Source of the DNA: Pelotomaculum thermopropionicum SI
Lineage (GTDB): Bacteria > Bacillota > Desulfotomaculia > Desulfotomaculales > Pelotomaculaceae
Assembly (NCBI GenBank): GCA_000010565.1
Contig: AP009389.1
Coordinates: 2,914,001 to 2,978,000 of the forward strand
Length of the DNA: 64,000 nt
Direction: 5' to 3'
Numbering within the stretch: the stretch's first letter is position 1; each line of letters begins with the position of its first letter. Shown piece by piece: positions 57,702 to 64,000 of the stretch. The notes beneath the pieces were generated by a model. That model did no database searches. It worked only from the letters and a program-made list of their open reading frames with translations, and was not told the origin of the DNA. The translations under genes were made by a program, and so were the position numbers.

Positions 57702-60679
57702 TTATCCGTTAGACCGTTCGGGTTCGGCCACTTTCAACACCTTTTCCAAAAAGGCCTGCACCACTGCCGGGTCGAAATGCCTGCCCTTTTCCTCGATAAG
57801 ATAAGCAATTGCTTTTTCTCTGGGCCAGGCAGGCCGGTAGGGCCTTTCCGAGCACAGCGCGTCCCAAACGTCCACCACCGCAAAAATGCGGGCCGGGAAC
57901 GGGATTTCCGCCCCTTTCAGACCGCGGGGGTAACCGGTCCCGTCCCATTTCTCGTGATGGCAGTAAGGAATGTCCAGGGCCGGCCGCAGGTGCTCAATTT
58001 GGGACAGCATTTCCCAGGCATAAACGGGGTGGCGGCGCATAACCTCCCATTCCTCCGGATCAAGAGGGCCGGGCTTGTGCAGGATCCTGTCCGGAACGCC
58101 CAACTTGCCGATGTCGTGCAGCAGCGCCCCCCGCCGCAGGTGGTGCAAGGCCTCTCCCTCTATCCTCAGGCTGCGGGCCAGGCGACGGCCATTTCGGTTA
58201 CCCGCCGGCTGTGGCCCTCGGTTTCCTTGTCACGCAGGTCCAGGGCATACGACAGGGCCTCAATGGTGCTGTCGTAAGCAAAGATGATTTCCCGGCTGGT
58301 GCGCTGCAGTTCCAGAAACATCTGCACGCTGTCCACCGCAATGGCCGCCTGCTGGCCCAGCGAAGTGAGAAATACCTGCTGGCGCGCCGAAAAGGCTGCC
58401 GGGGAGCGGAAGAAAAGCTCCAGGGAACCCTTCAGTCGGCCTTTGGCAACCAGCGGAATGCCGGCACAAAAAGCATACCCGGCGGCAAGCAGGCTCCTTG
58501 CCTTGGGGCAGGGCAGGCCGGCAAGCTCCCCAAAGGAAATGTCCGCCCTCCCTATAGAGTCGCCCCTGGTGCAGCCTTCATTGGAGCGGATAGGTACCGC
58601 CGCCTCGGCCGGCATCTCCCCGCTCCAGAGAACGGTGTTCAGGCACCCCGTCGCCTCGTCAAAAAGCATTACCGCAGTGGCGTCGGCTCCCGCGTAATCC
58701 ACCAGGCAGGAAGTAACCTTTTTCAGAATCAGCCGGAGATCAACGGTGCCCAGCATGGCCTCGTCGATCTCCCGCAGCATTTCTAACTGGGCCAGCCGCT
58801 CGCCGGCCTGCCGGTAAAGAGCGATGTTCTCTTCGGCCATGGCGGCCTGCCGTTCGAACAGGCGCTGCCGCTCCAGGGCGCTGCCGAGAATTTCAGCCAT
58901 CACCCGCACCAGCGCAATGTCTTTCTCCAGCCACTCCTTTGCCGCTTCCACATTATCCAGGCCGACAAAGCCGGCCAGGGCCCCTTCCGCCACCACCGGC
59001 AGCACCAGCAGGGATTTTATGTCCTGCGCCTCCAGGATCTTTCTTTCCGCTGCGGCCTCAGCCGGCAGCTTTGACACGTCTGCAATGTGAATGGCCTCAC
59101 CCCGGTGCAGGCGCTCCATCCACCAGGGAAACACGCTGCAGGGCACGGACTGCAGTTCGTCCTTCATCGGGACAACGCCCGGGGCGCACCATTCGTGCGT
59201 GTTGTCAATTAATTTTCCATCCTGGCTGAACAAAAACAGATACGCCCTCCCGGCCCCGGCAAAAGAGCCGATCTCGGCCAGCGAGCCGTCGACGGCACGG
59301 TCGAAGTCCTCTTTTAAAAAGCGGGAGGAGATATTTGCCAAAATCTCTTCCAGTCCCAGGCGCCATTTCAGCTTTCGTTCCCTTTCCCGGCTTTCGCTAA
59401 TATCCACGACGGATACAAAGCACTGGCCGGCGCCGGGCAGGGCGCCTACCGTCAGGTGGACCTCCCGCCGGGCACCCGCACGGTCCCGGATTGTGGACTC
59501 GCCCCTGTACGAGGCCCGGCCCTGGGTGCTGCACCCGCAATCCTTAGCAAAATCACGGAACGGCCTGCCGGCAAAAAAATCATCCCAACTTTTCCGGCCT
59601 TCTATCTCTTCCCTGGAAAATCCCGTCAGGCGGGCAAACTCTTCGTTGGCCAGCGCAATGGTGCCGCCTTCCGCCACCACCACGGTGGCGGTTCCGGTGT
59701 TCTCAAACACGGTGCGGTACTTCTTTTCCGCCACCGCCGCGTCGTGCTCCGCCCTGCGCACCAGGTAGAAACTGCTGCCTCCCAGCGTTATGGCGGCAAG
59801 GGCCAGGACGACAGCCAGCCCCAAAGCGCCAAAGCCCTGCCGCAGCCCCGCCTGGACGGCGGCAAAAACATACGTGTCCGGGACCGAAAGACAGGCCGTC
59901 ACGCTTCCCCCGGCCGGCACGTCCAGAAGCTGCAGGTAAGCGTAGAGGCGCTTTGCTCCCCCGGCATCCTCCCGCCAGAAAACGCCGCTTTTCTCCCGAG
60001 CGGCCATCTCCTGCAGGGCGGCGTCGGCGGCCGGCAGGCCCAGTCTCTCTTCCCCGTCCGGGGTGTGGGCCAGCACCCTTCCCTGCCTGTCCACCAGTGC
60101 CACAGATGCGCCCGGCAACAAGCGGCTTTCGGCTTTCAGCAGCTCGTTAAACTGAACCAGGTCCAGGGCGGCATAAAGAACGGCTTTAACCTCGCCCTCG
60201 CCGTCCAGGACGGGCCGGGCCACGTGCAGGGAAGGCTTGCCGGTTACCCTGCCAACGGCATATTCCCCGGCTACAAATTTTTTCTCCGCAAGAACCTGGC
60301 GGAAATAATAAAAATCCGAAACGTTAACCCGTCCGGAAAAAGGTGCCCCGCTGCAGATCAAATTGCCCTCCCGGTCGGCCAGACCGATATTGGCCAGTTG
60401 GGGGGTTTTATTTAAAATATCTTTAAACAATGCAGAACAGGCGCCGGTGTCCAGGCCGTAAACGGCCGGCACCCTGGCCATCACGTCCAGAAGCTGCTCC
60501 ACCGACTTGATTTGCTCCGCCTGTTTTGCCGCCGCCAGCTCCAGATAGGCCAGAGCTTCCTTTTCAGCCGCCTTTTTCAAATACCCCTGCTGGCCGAAAA
60601 AGGTAAACCCCAGGGCCGCCAGGCCCGGCAAAATGACAAGGACAAAAACCAGCATCAGCAAATTTACCCTGCGCATCAT
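57702..60679 (-). pseudogene. Cache-PAS-GAF-GAF-HD-GYP signalling protein gene broken by a frameshift
   Basis: Two frames make one protein. The first (60679 down to 58166) encodes a membrane helix (6-27), a Cache-like external sensor (about 35-280), a second helix (283-305), a PAS domain (about 320-430), two GAF domains (about 455-610 and 650-800) and the start of an HD-GYP domain (ALSYALDLRDKETEGHSRRVTEMAVA). It then reads WPAA and stops. Adding one base near 58180-58183 restores ALARSLRIEGEALHHLRRGALLHDIGKLG, and the second frame continues with HHEKWDGTGYP to 57702. HD-GYP domains hydrolyse c-di-GMP. The break may be a real mutation or a sequencing error. Confidence 0.9.
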
Positions 60680-60992
60680 CTTCAGCCTAAGCGTCGTTTC
60701 ACCCCGCTCAACAACCCCGCCGCCGGGGACAGCTCCAACCGCTTTTATATAAACGCACCGTCAGCTTCTAAATTACTGGCATAAACGTTCAACGGAGAGT
60801 GGCAGGCTAATATTTTCTGGTTTTTCTCCCTTCTTTTATCATAATACTACAAATTACGGTCAGGAAACAATATCCAGGACAAAAAAGTAAAACTATCTGT
60901 GCCCGCTAAATTTGAAGGCCCGGTGTGATTAAACAAACCCCCGGCTCCCAGCAGGGGATTGCAAGCGCGCCGCTGCCCCTCGTACGGGCACC

Positions 60993-61030
60993 AAAAAACC
61001 CTCCGCAGGATTAAGTAGATCCCCGGAGGG
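60993..61030 (-). terminator. Terminator downstream of the Panacea/toxin operon
   Basis: CCCTCCG and CGGAGGG form a perfect seven-base-pair stem with an 18-base loop, followed on the minus strand by TTTTTT. It would end transcripts from the toxin-antitoxin pair. Confidence 0.85.
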
Positions 61031-61100
61031 CTTGATTTTTCTGGAGGCTGTAAGATTGCTGTAAAAAACGATCCCGCTAAATCACGTCTTGCAAGGGTTG

Positions 61101-61119
61101 GCGGGTTTCATTCTCGTAA
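61101..61119. repeat. Direct repeat, left copy
   Basis: GCGGGTTTCATTCTCGTAA matches 63816-63834 at 18 of 19 positions in the same orientation. The two copies bracket the toxin, repressor, excisionase and integrase-remnant genes. Confidence 0.7.
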
Positions 61120-61170
61120 AAGACAGCCTTGGGCAAATCCTTTTTGATTTGTTTCCCGTGCATAGGATAA

Positions 61171-61509
61171 TTACTGCACTATCCCATGCTTCCTTAAAAG
61201 CTTCAGGGCCTCTTTATAGGTTTCGTCCCTTCTTAAATCTACATAGAGGAACATAATTTCCGGTTCTTCAGGAGGCACATCCCAAATATCGGGTTTTTCC
61301 TCAGAAAGAACATATAGAATACGGAGTTTTCCGCTTTTAAACTTGCGAACACCGGAAAGCTCATGTTTAAGAAATCCGAAAGAAAGAGGGGCCGAAACTA
61401 TCATTTCTTCCTTCTCGGCAATCCACTGAATGACATGAGAATCAAATTCTGATCTCAGTTTTAGATAAAGCTCGTGATACCTTTTCCGCCAGGGCCTCAT
61501 CATCTTCAA
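61171..61509 (-). CDS. RelE/ParE-like toxin, partner of the Panacea antitoxin
   Basis: A 112-residue protein. LSGVRKFKSGKLRILYVLSEE resembles the core strand-turn-strand of RelE/HigB-type mRNA interferases (typical ..LRKyrvGdyRilY..), followed by PEIMFLYVDLRRDETYKEALKLLRKHG, the C-terminal helix. The frame starts at a TTG inside the antitoxin gene and overlaps it by 68 bases; no later Met gives a full domain. The upstream gene encodes a Panacea-domain antitoxin, which supports a toxin role. The target is unknown. Confidence 0.72.
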   Translation of the reverse strand: MKMMRPWRKRYHELYLKLRSEFDSHVIQWIAEKEEMIVSAPLSFGFLKHELSGVRKFKSGKLRILYVLSEEKPDIWDVPPEEPEIMFLYVDLRRDETYKEALKLLRKHGIVQ

Positions 61510-62014
61510 AACCCTCTATTATGTCAGTAAGGGCAAAGTATTCTTCTTCGCTTTCACAGGCCAGCTCAGCAACGTAAATAGGTTCATTTGGTTCTGAGTA
61601 TTTCCAGGCCGGCAGGTCATGAGAAAGCCTGGACAGTTCCGTGCCTGTTTTCCAACCATACTTTTTGCAAACTATATTAACGGTCTCCTGAACTTCTTCT
61701 GAAAGCTCAGCCTCCCTCTTTGGGGCGTAACAGTATTGAAATTTTTCCTTCCTCTCCTCGTAAATCGGTATCGGGGTTGTTTTTTTGTCCCAAAGTTCTC
61801 CTTCGCCATCTTTTAACACTTCATCAAAAAAGGCTATGACAGGCCCCATTTTCATCCTGACAAAATAAAGTCCTGTGACAGAATCTCCTGTTCTCTGAAA
61901 GTGTTCTATTTCAGCAAATAGAATTAACTTGGCAAGCTTGGTCTTGGGAACCTCTTTTGCCTTGTTTAGAAAGCCAAGGATAAGGCTTGCCAACATTTCT
62001 TTTTTGTTCCTCAT
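61442..62014 (-). CDS. Panacea-domain (DUF4065, SocA-like) antitoxin
   Basis: About 190 residues. KTKLAKLILFAEIEHFQRTGDSVTGLYFVRMKMGPVIAFFDEVL is the Panacea/DUF4065 core pattern (KLlYfad..h...tG..y.....GPv). This domain is a general antitoxin scaffold paired with many unrelated toxins; here the next gene encodes a RelE-like protein. I use the ATG at 62014, eight bases after GGGG. Lower GC content than the neighbouring housekeeping genes supports transfer. Confidence 0.82.
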   Translation of the reverse strand: MRNKKEMLASLILGFLNKAKEVPKTKLAKLILFAEIEHFQRTGDSVTGLYFVRMKMGPVIAFFDEVLKDGEGELWDKKTTPIPIYEERKEKFQYCYAPKREAELSEEVQETVNIVCKKYGWKTGTELSRLSHDLPAWKYSEPNEPIYVAELACESEEEYFALTDIIEGFEDDEALAEKVSRALSKTEIRI

Positions 62015-62033
62015 TTTTGTCACCCCCTTTTCT

Positions 62034-62900
62034 TTATATTATACCCCTTTCCTCGCGGTAGTAGCTACGCAACCTCTTGGCGTTCTCATAGCATCGGGTG
62101 GAGCAGTAATCCACGTTCGGCCTGGTTGCTATAAAAACCCCCCCGCAGGGCCGGTGCTGACAGCGGCGGTACTGCCGCAACCCGGTCAGGTCAAACCACA
62201 TGAGCAGATAGCAGTAATGTAGCAAGGACGGCGCCTGCCAGTGTGTGGTCCACTGTTCCGGTTTTGCTGTGTACCAGCTAACCGGCCTGCAACCGGCCAG
62301 GTAACGGTTCAAAATGTCCTGCGCTTCGTTTTTCCGGTCCTCTGGCTTTTTTGGTGCATAACGATAGCCTTCCGGCTTTTCGCCGTTCGCCAGAGTAACA
62401 AAGTGCTGAAACTCCTCCGCAGCCCAGACGAAAGCCTCCAGAGGTTCGCGGTAGAGGTGTAACTTATGCTCCCGGCTGTTTTTATAGACCGGGTTGGCGA
62501 AATGTTTACTAAACCATGTCTCGTGTGAAAGCTTAATCCCCCTAACACGGTACGGTTTGTATTCCTCGCCAGCGGGCCGCCATTCGCGATAGCTTTCCAC
62601 GTTCCAAAGTCCCAGCAACCCCCACCTGTTCACAAACTCTAATATTTCTTGGGAGCTTTTTGCGTTGAGCCGCGCCAGGTGAAGATGAGGCCACTCCTGC
62701 CATCCCTCGGGGCGGACGGGTTGTTTCGTGACCGGCGGGAGGTCAAGAGGCTGATACAAGGCTTTTTGTATGTCAAATGGCCTTCCGGTGGCTGCAATGT
62801 AGGTTTCGCCGTTTTCCTCGACTAACTCGTATTCAAGCCGAAACCAGACCGTTGCCTGCACCGGCAACACATGATTTCCCGCCCCTACGTCCGGGCGCAT
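62034..62900 (-). CDS. Protein with C-terminal CGNR/ABATE-like zinc finger, unknown function
   Basis: A 288-residue protein. The C-terminus CQHRPCGGVFIATRPNVDYCSTRCYENAKRLRSYY has the CxxxxC..YCSxxC..AxxxRxxY spacing of CGNR-type zinc fingers in ABATE-domain proteins. The rest is aromatic-rich and not recognised (SHETWFSKHFANPVYKNSREHKL; RPVSWYTAKPEQWTTHWQ). ATG behind GGAGG. It is divergent from the XRE repressor gene, an arrangement typical of a regulated gene on an integrative element. Confidence 0.6.
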   Translation of the reverse strand: MRPDVGAGNHVLPVQATVWFRLEYELVEENGETYIAATGRPFDIQKALYQPLDLPPVTKQPVRPEGWQEWPHLHLARLNAKSSQEILEFVNRWGLLGLWNVESYREWRPAGEEYKPYRVRGIKLSHETWFSKHFANPVYKNSREHKLHLYREPLEAFVWAAEEFQHFVTLANGEKPEGYRYAPKKPEDRKNEAQDILNRYLAGCRPVSWYTAKPEQWTTHWQAPSLLHYCYLLMWFDLTGLRQYRRCQHRPCGGVFIATRPNVDYCSTRCYENAKRLRSYYREERGII

Positions 62901-62980
62901 ATGACCGCCTCCATGTAACCGTTTTTGTATACTGGTTTAGGTCTTATGGCCATTGTACAGTAATTCCTGAGGTGGTGTCA

Positions 62981-63172
62981 ATGGACATTCGGAAATTGCG
63001 GCAACAAAAGAATATAAGCCGGGCGGAACTGTCTCGCCGGACCGGGATTGACTACGTTACCTTATACAAGTTGAAGCGCGGGTTGATGTTGCCGTTTCCC
63101 GGGTGGCGCAGACGAATTGCCCAAGCACTGGGTGTAGAGGAGAACAAGCTCCCGAGAGGTGATGGAAAATGA
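62981..63172 (+). CDS. Small XRE-family helix-turn-helix regulator
   Basis: A 63-residue Cro/C1-type protein: MDIRKLRQQKNISRAELSRRTGIDYVTLYKLKRG is a clear helix-turn-helix, followed by a basic helix and EENKLPRG. The ATG at 62981 follows GAGGTGGT by six bases; the longer open frame from 62777 overlaps the divergent gene and is not real. It probably represses the divergent promoter region 62901-62980 and the excisionase-like gene, with which it overlaps by four bases (ATGA). Confidence 0.85.
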   Translation: MDIRKLRQQKNISRAELSRRTGIDYVTLYKLKRGLMLPFPGWRRRIAQALGVEENKLPRGDGK

Positions 63173-63363
63173 ACGACTGGGAAGACCTCCCTGCAGTGCT
63201 AACTATCGAAGAAACTGCGCGTTTCTTGCGGCGCGGCTATCGGTGCGTGCTTCAGCTTTGCCACCAGCGAGGCTTCCCGGCGATGCGTCTGGGGCGTAGG
63301 TGGCTGATAAACCGCGACGGCCTCAGACGCTGGCTTGACCGGGAAACCACCGAAGAAAAATAA
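63169..63363 (+). CDS. Excisionase-family DNA-binding protein
   Basis: A 64-residue winged-helix protein: LTIEETARFLRRGYRCVLQLCHQRGFPAMRLGRRWLINRDGLRRWL is the standard MerR-like/excisionase pattern. Such proteins bend att DNA or act as small regulators of integrative elements. It overlaps the XRE gene and lies just before the integrase remnant, the usual xis-int order. Confidence 0.85.
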   Translation: MNDWEDLPAVLTIEETARFLRRGYRCVLQLCHQRGFPAMRLGRRWLINRDGLRRWLDRETTEEK

Positions 63364-63411
63364 AAACCCCCTAGTAAATGGGAGGATGGACGGCAAAGGG
63401 GCCTTTCGCCC

Positions 63412-63648
63412 AGGATAATTCACCTGATCCACCAGGTGATCAACGGCGCGTTAAAGCAGGCGGTAAGGCAAAAACTGATCACCTATAACCCGGCGGAATA
63501 CACCACACGGCCCAGCTTAAAGTACAGGGAAATGCAACCCCTGTGCAGTAAAAACCGTTTTGCAGTAAACCTCGAAACCCCGGAACCCTTGATTTTGCTG
63601 GAGCGGGTGACGGGGATCGAACCCGCAGCCCTCAGCTTGGGAATTTGA
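63412..63648 (+). pseudogene. Internally deleted tyrosine integrase running into a tRNA-Gly 3' end
   Basis: The frame RIIHLIHQVINGALKQAVRQ and LITYNPAEYTTRPSLKYREMQPL is the end of the core-binding domain of tRNA-specific tyrosine integrases. It then jumps to a C-terminal tail ending ERVTGIEPAALSLGI, which is the antisense translation of the tRNA-Gly 3' half, as often seen at the 3' ends of integrase genes. The whole catalytic domain is missing, and the true N-terminus is absent. It cannot catalyse recombination. Confidence 0.8.
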
Positions 63649-63780
63649 GGAAGCGTTCTTCCGTTAAGGTCAGTAAAGGTAAAATGCAGTAATATCAAGG
63701 CTTTGCGGAATTGGAAATGTAAGTAAAATGCCGTTTTGGTAGGGTAAATTCCATCCCATTGCAGTAATTTTGCAGTAAAA
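63545..63780. repeat. Five clustered GCAGTAA motifs around the attachment core
   Basis: GCAGTAA starts at 63545, 63562, 63686, 63761 and 63772, all on the plus strand, two left and three right of the tRNA fragment. This density in 236 bases is far above chance for a 7-mer and resembles arm-type integrase binding sites. Confidence 0.6.
63599..63643 (-). other. tRNA-Gly(CCC) 3' fragment, attachment-site core
   Basis: The minus strand reads as the 3' part of a tRNA: anticodon loop TTCCCAA, the 3' anticodon stem GCTGA, a T-arm with GGTTCGATC, the 3' acceptor strand CACCCGC and TCCA. The 5' half is not present: the sequence beyond 63643 is unrelated to a tRNA. It is therefore not a functional tRNA gene but an att core shared by an integrative element and its tRNA target. 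Confidence 0.88.
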
Positions 63781-63815
63781 CTTCACACCCGCTATCCCAG
63801 GCAGGAGAAGGCGTA

Positions 63816-63834
63816 GCGGGTTTCATTGTCGTAA
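63816..63834. repeat. Direct repeat, right copy
   Basis: Matches 61101-61119 with one difference. It lies between the GCAGTAA cluster and the HicB-like fragment. Confidence 0.7.
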
Positions 63835-63843
63835 TGTCCGAAG

Positions 63844-64000
63844 CTACCCTACCACCTGGCGGGAGGGTAATTCAACATATTCAGCTGCGGAAGTTGGAAC
63901 CGGCAAAGGCAACCCATCTTCTTTAAGCCCTGCCAGGTGTATTTCTAATGCTCTGGTTAACCTGCGCAGGGTTTCTTCTATGGTTTTGCCCGTGGCCACA
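63844..64000 (-). CDS. HicB-family antitoxin, 3' part only
   Basis: The minus-strand frame entering from the right edge reads VATGKTIEETLRRLTRALEI, then HLAGLKEDGLPLPVPTSAAE and a stop at 63844-63846. This is the conserved C-terminal half of HicB-type proteins (..GdTleEAlaniieAielyle.l.edGepiP.Ps). HicB binds and neutralises the HicA ribonuclease; the hicA partner and the start lie outside the window. Confidence 0.75.
   Translation of the reverse strand, partial: VATGKTIEETLRRLTRALEIHLAGLKEDGLPLPVPTSAAEYVELPSRQVVG

Larger units (their letters stand above)
60680..61170. other. Intergenic region left of the right-end accessory block
   Basis: About 490 bases without a convincing gene. It contains the upstream region of the HD-GYP gene (no clear sigma-A promoter), a strong minus-strand terminator (60993-61030), one copy of a 19-base direct repeat (61101-61119) and a 28-codon minus-strand frame (61079-61165, MHGKQIKKDLPKAVFYENET...) that starts six bases past the toxin stop but lacks a ribosome-binding site and is doubtful. 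Confidence 0.5.

Noticed and set aside
61079-61165. 28-codon frame after the Panacea toxin gene
   Set aside because: No ribosome-binding site and no family match; kept only as part of the direct-repeat observation.
63599-63643. A tRNA-Gly gene
   Set aside because: Only the 3' half is present; there is no 5' acceptor strand or D-arm upstream, so it is an attachment core, not a gene.

Overview
The window looks like the chromosome of a moderately GC-rich, spore-forming, anaerobic Firmicute of the Peptococcaceae / Desulfotomaculales type (Pelotomaculum- or Desulfotomaculum-like). This is inferred from sporulation and germination genes (spoIID, sleB, ypeB, a spo0F-like regulator), a DsrC-type sulfur carrier, indolepyruvate:ferredoxin oxidoreductase with phenylacetate-CoA ligase, the SCIFF peptide system, and gene order. 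Nearly every gene lies on the minus strand, so transcription runs from high to low coordinates. From about 33.2 kb down to 1.6 kb the order argS, pyrG, spo0F, fba, fsa, rho, rpmE, prfA, prmC, ywlC, mntP, ywlE, rpiB, glyA, wecB, atp operon, ywmB, spoIID follows the well known Bacillus subtilis order, with local insertions (sppA, a YIP1 protein, a Cys-rich protein, a radical SAM gene, a LysM/M23 gene) and with murA moved to 48.3 kb.

Left to right: 0-1.5 kb holds a 5'-partial Fe-S membrane protein and a VapBC-type toxin-antitoxin pair. 1.6-3.4 kb holds spoIID and ywmB. 3.5-11 kb is a complete ten-gene F1Fo ATP synthase operon (atpZ-I-B-E-F-H-A-G-D-C) ending in a strong terminator. 11-20.5 kb carries wall precursor, nucleotide, one-carbon, tRNA modification and translation termination genes; a REP-like palindrome supplies both the prfA stop and the prmC start. 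20.7-33.2 kb carries radical SAM, LysM/M23, rho, sugar-phosphate aldolases, spo0F, sppA, pyrG and argS. 33.5-42.6 kb is an amino- and aryl-acid metabolism block: iorAB, paaK, two sodium:solute symporters, and an Lrp regulator plus aminotransferase (alaR-alaT type) behind a consensus promoter and a T-box leader. 42.6-52.8 kb holds ypeB/sleB, two short chemoreceptors, dsrC, rlmH, murA, a HExxH protease, a TPR protein and a LysM-G5-M23 endopeptidase.

At 53-55 kb is a SCIFF ranthipeptide locus: a 50-residue six-cysteine precursor starting at TTG (scfA), an intrinsic terminator, and its radical SAM/SPASM maturase (scfB), divergent from an unrecognised 62-residue protein. It is followed on the map by a Cys-rich protein gene, glnS and a large Cache-PAS-GAF-GAF-HD-GYP gene broken by a one-base frameshift.

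The right end (about 61-64 kb) is accessory DNA: a Panacea/RelE-like toxin-antitoxin pair, a gene with a C-terminal zinc-finger-like motif, an XRE repressor and excisionase-like protein, an internally deleted tyrosine integrase whose 3' end runs into a 45-base tRNA-Gly(CCC) 3' fragment (attachment core), clustered GCAGTAA motifs on both sides of it, a 19-base direct repeat, and a 3' fragment of a HicB-like antitoxin at the edge. The arrangement suggests the junction of two elements that used the same tRNA gene. I saw no rRNA gene, no intact tRNA gene and no CRISPR array.
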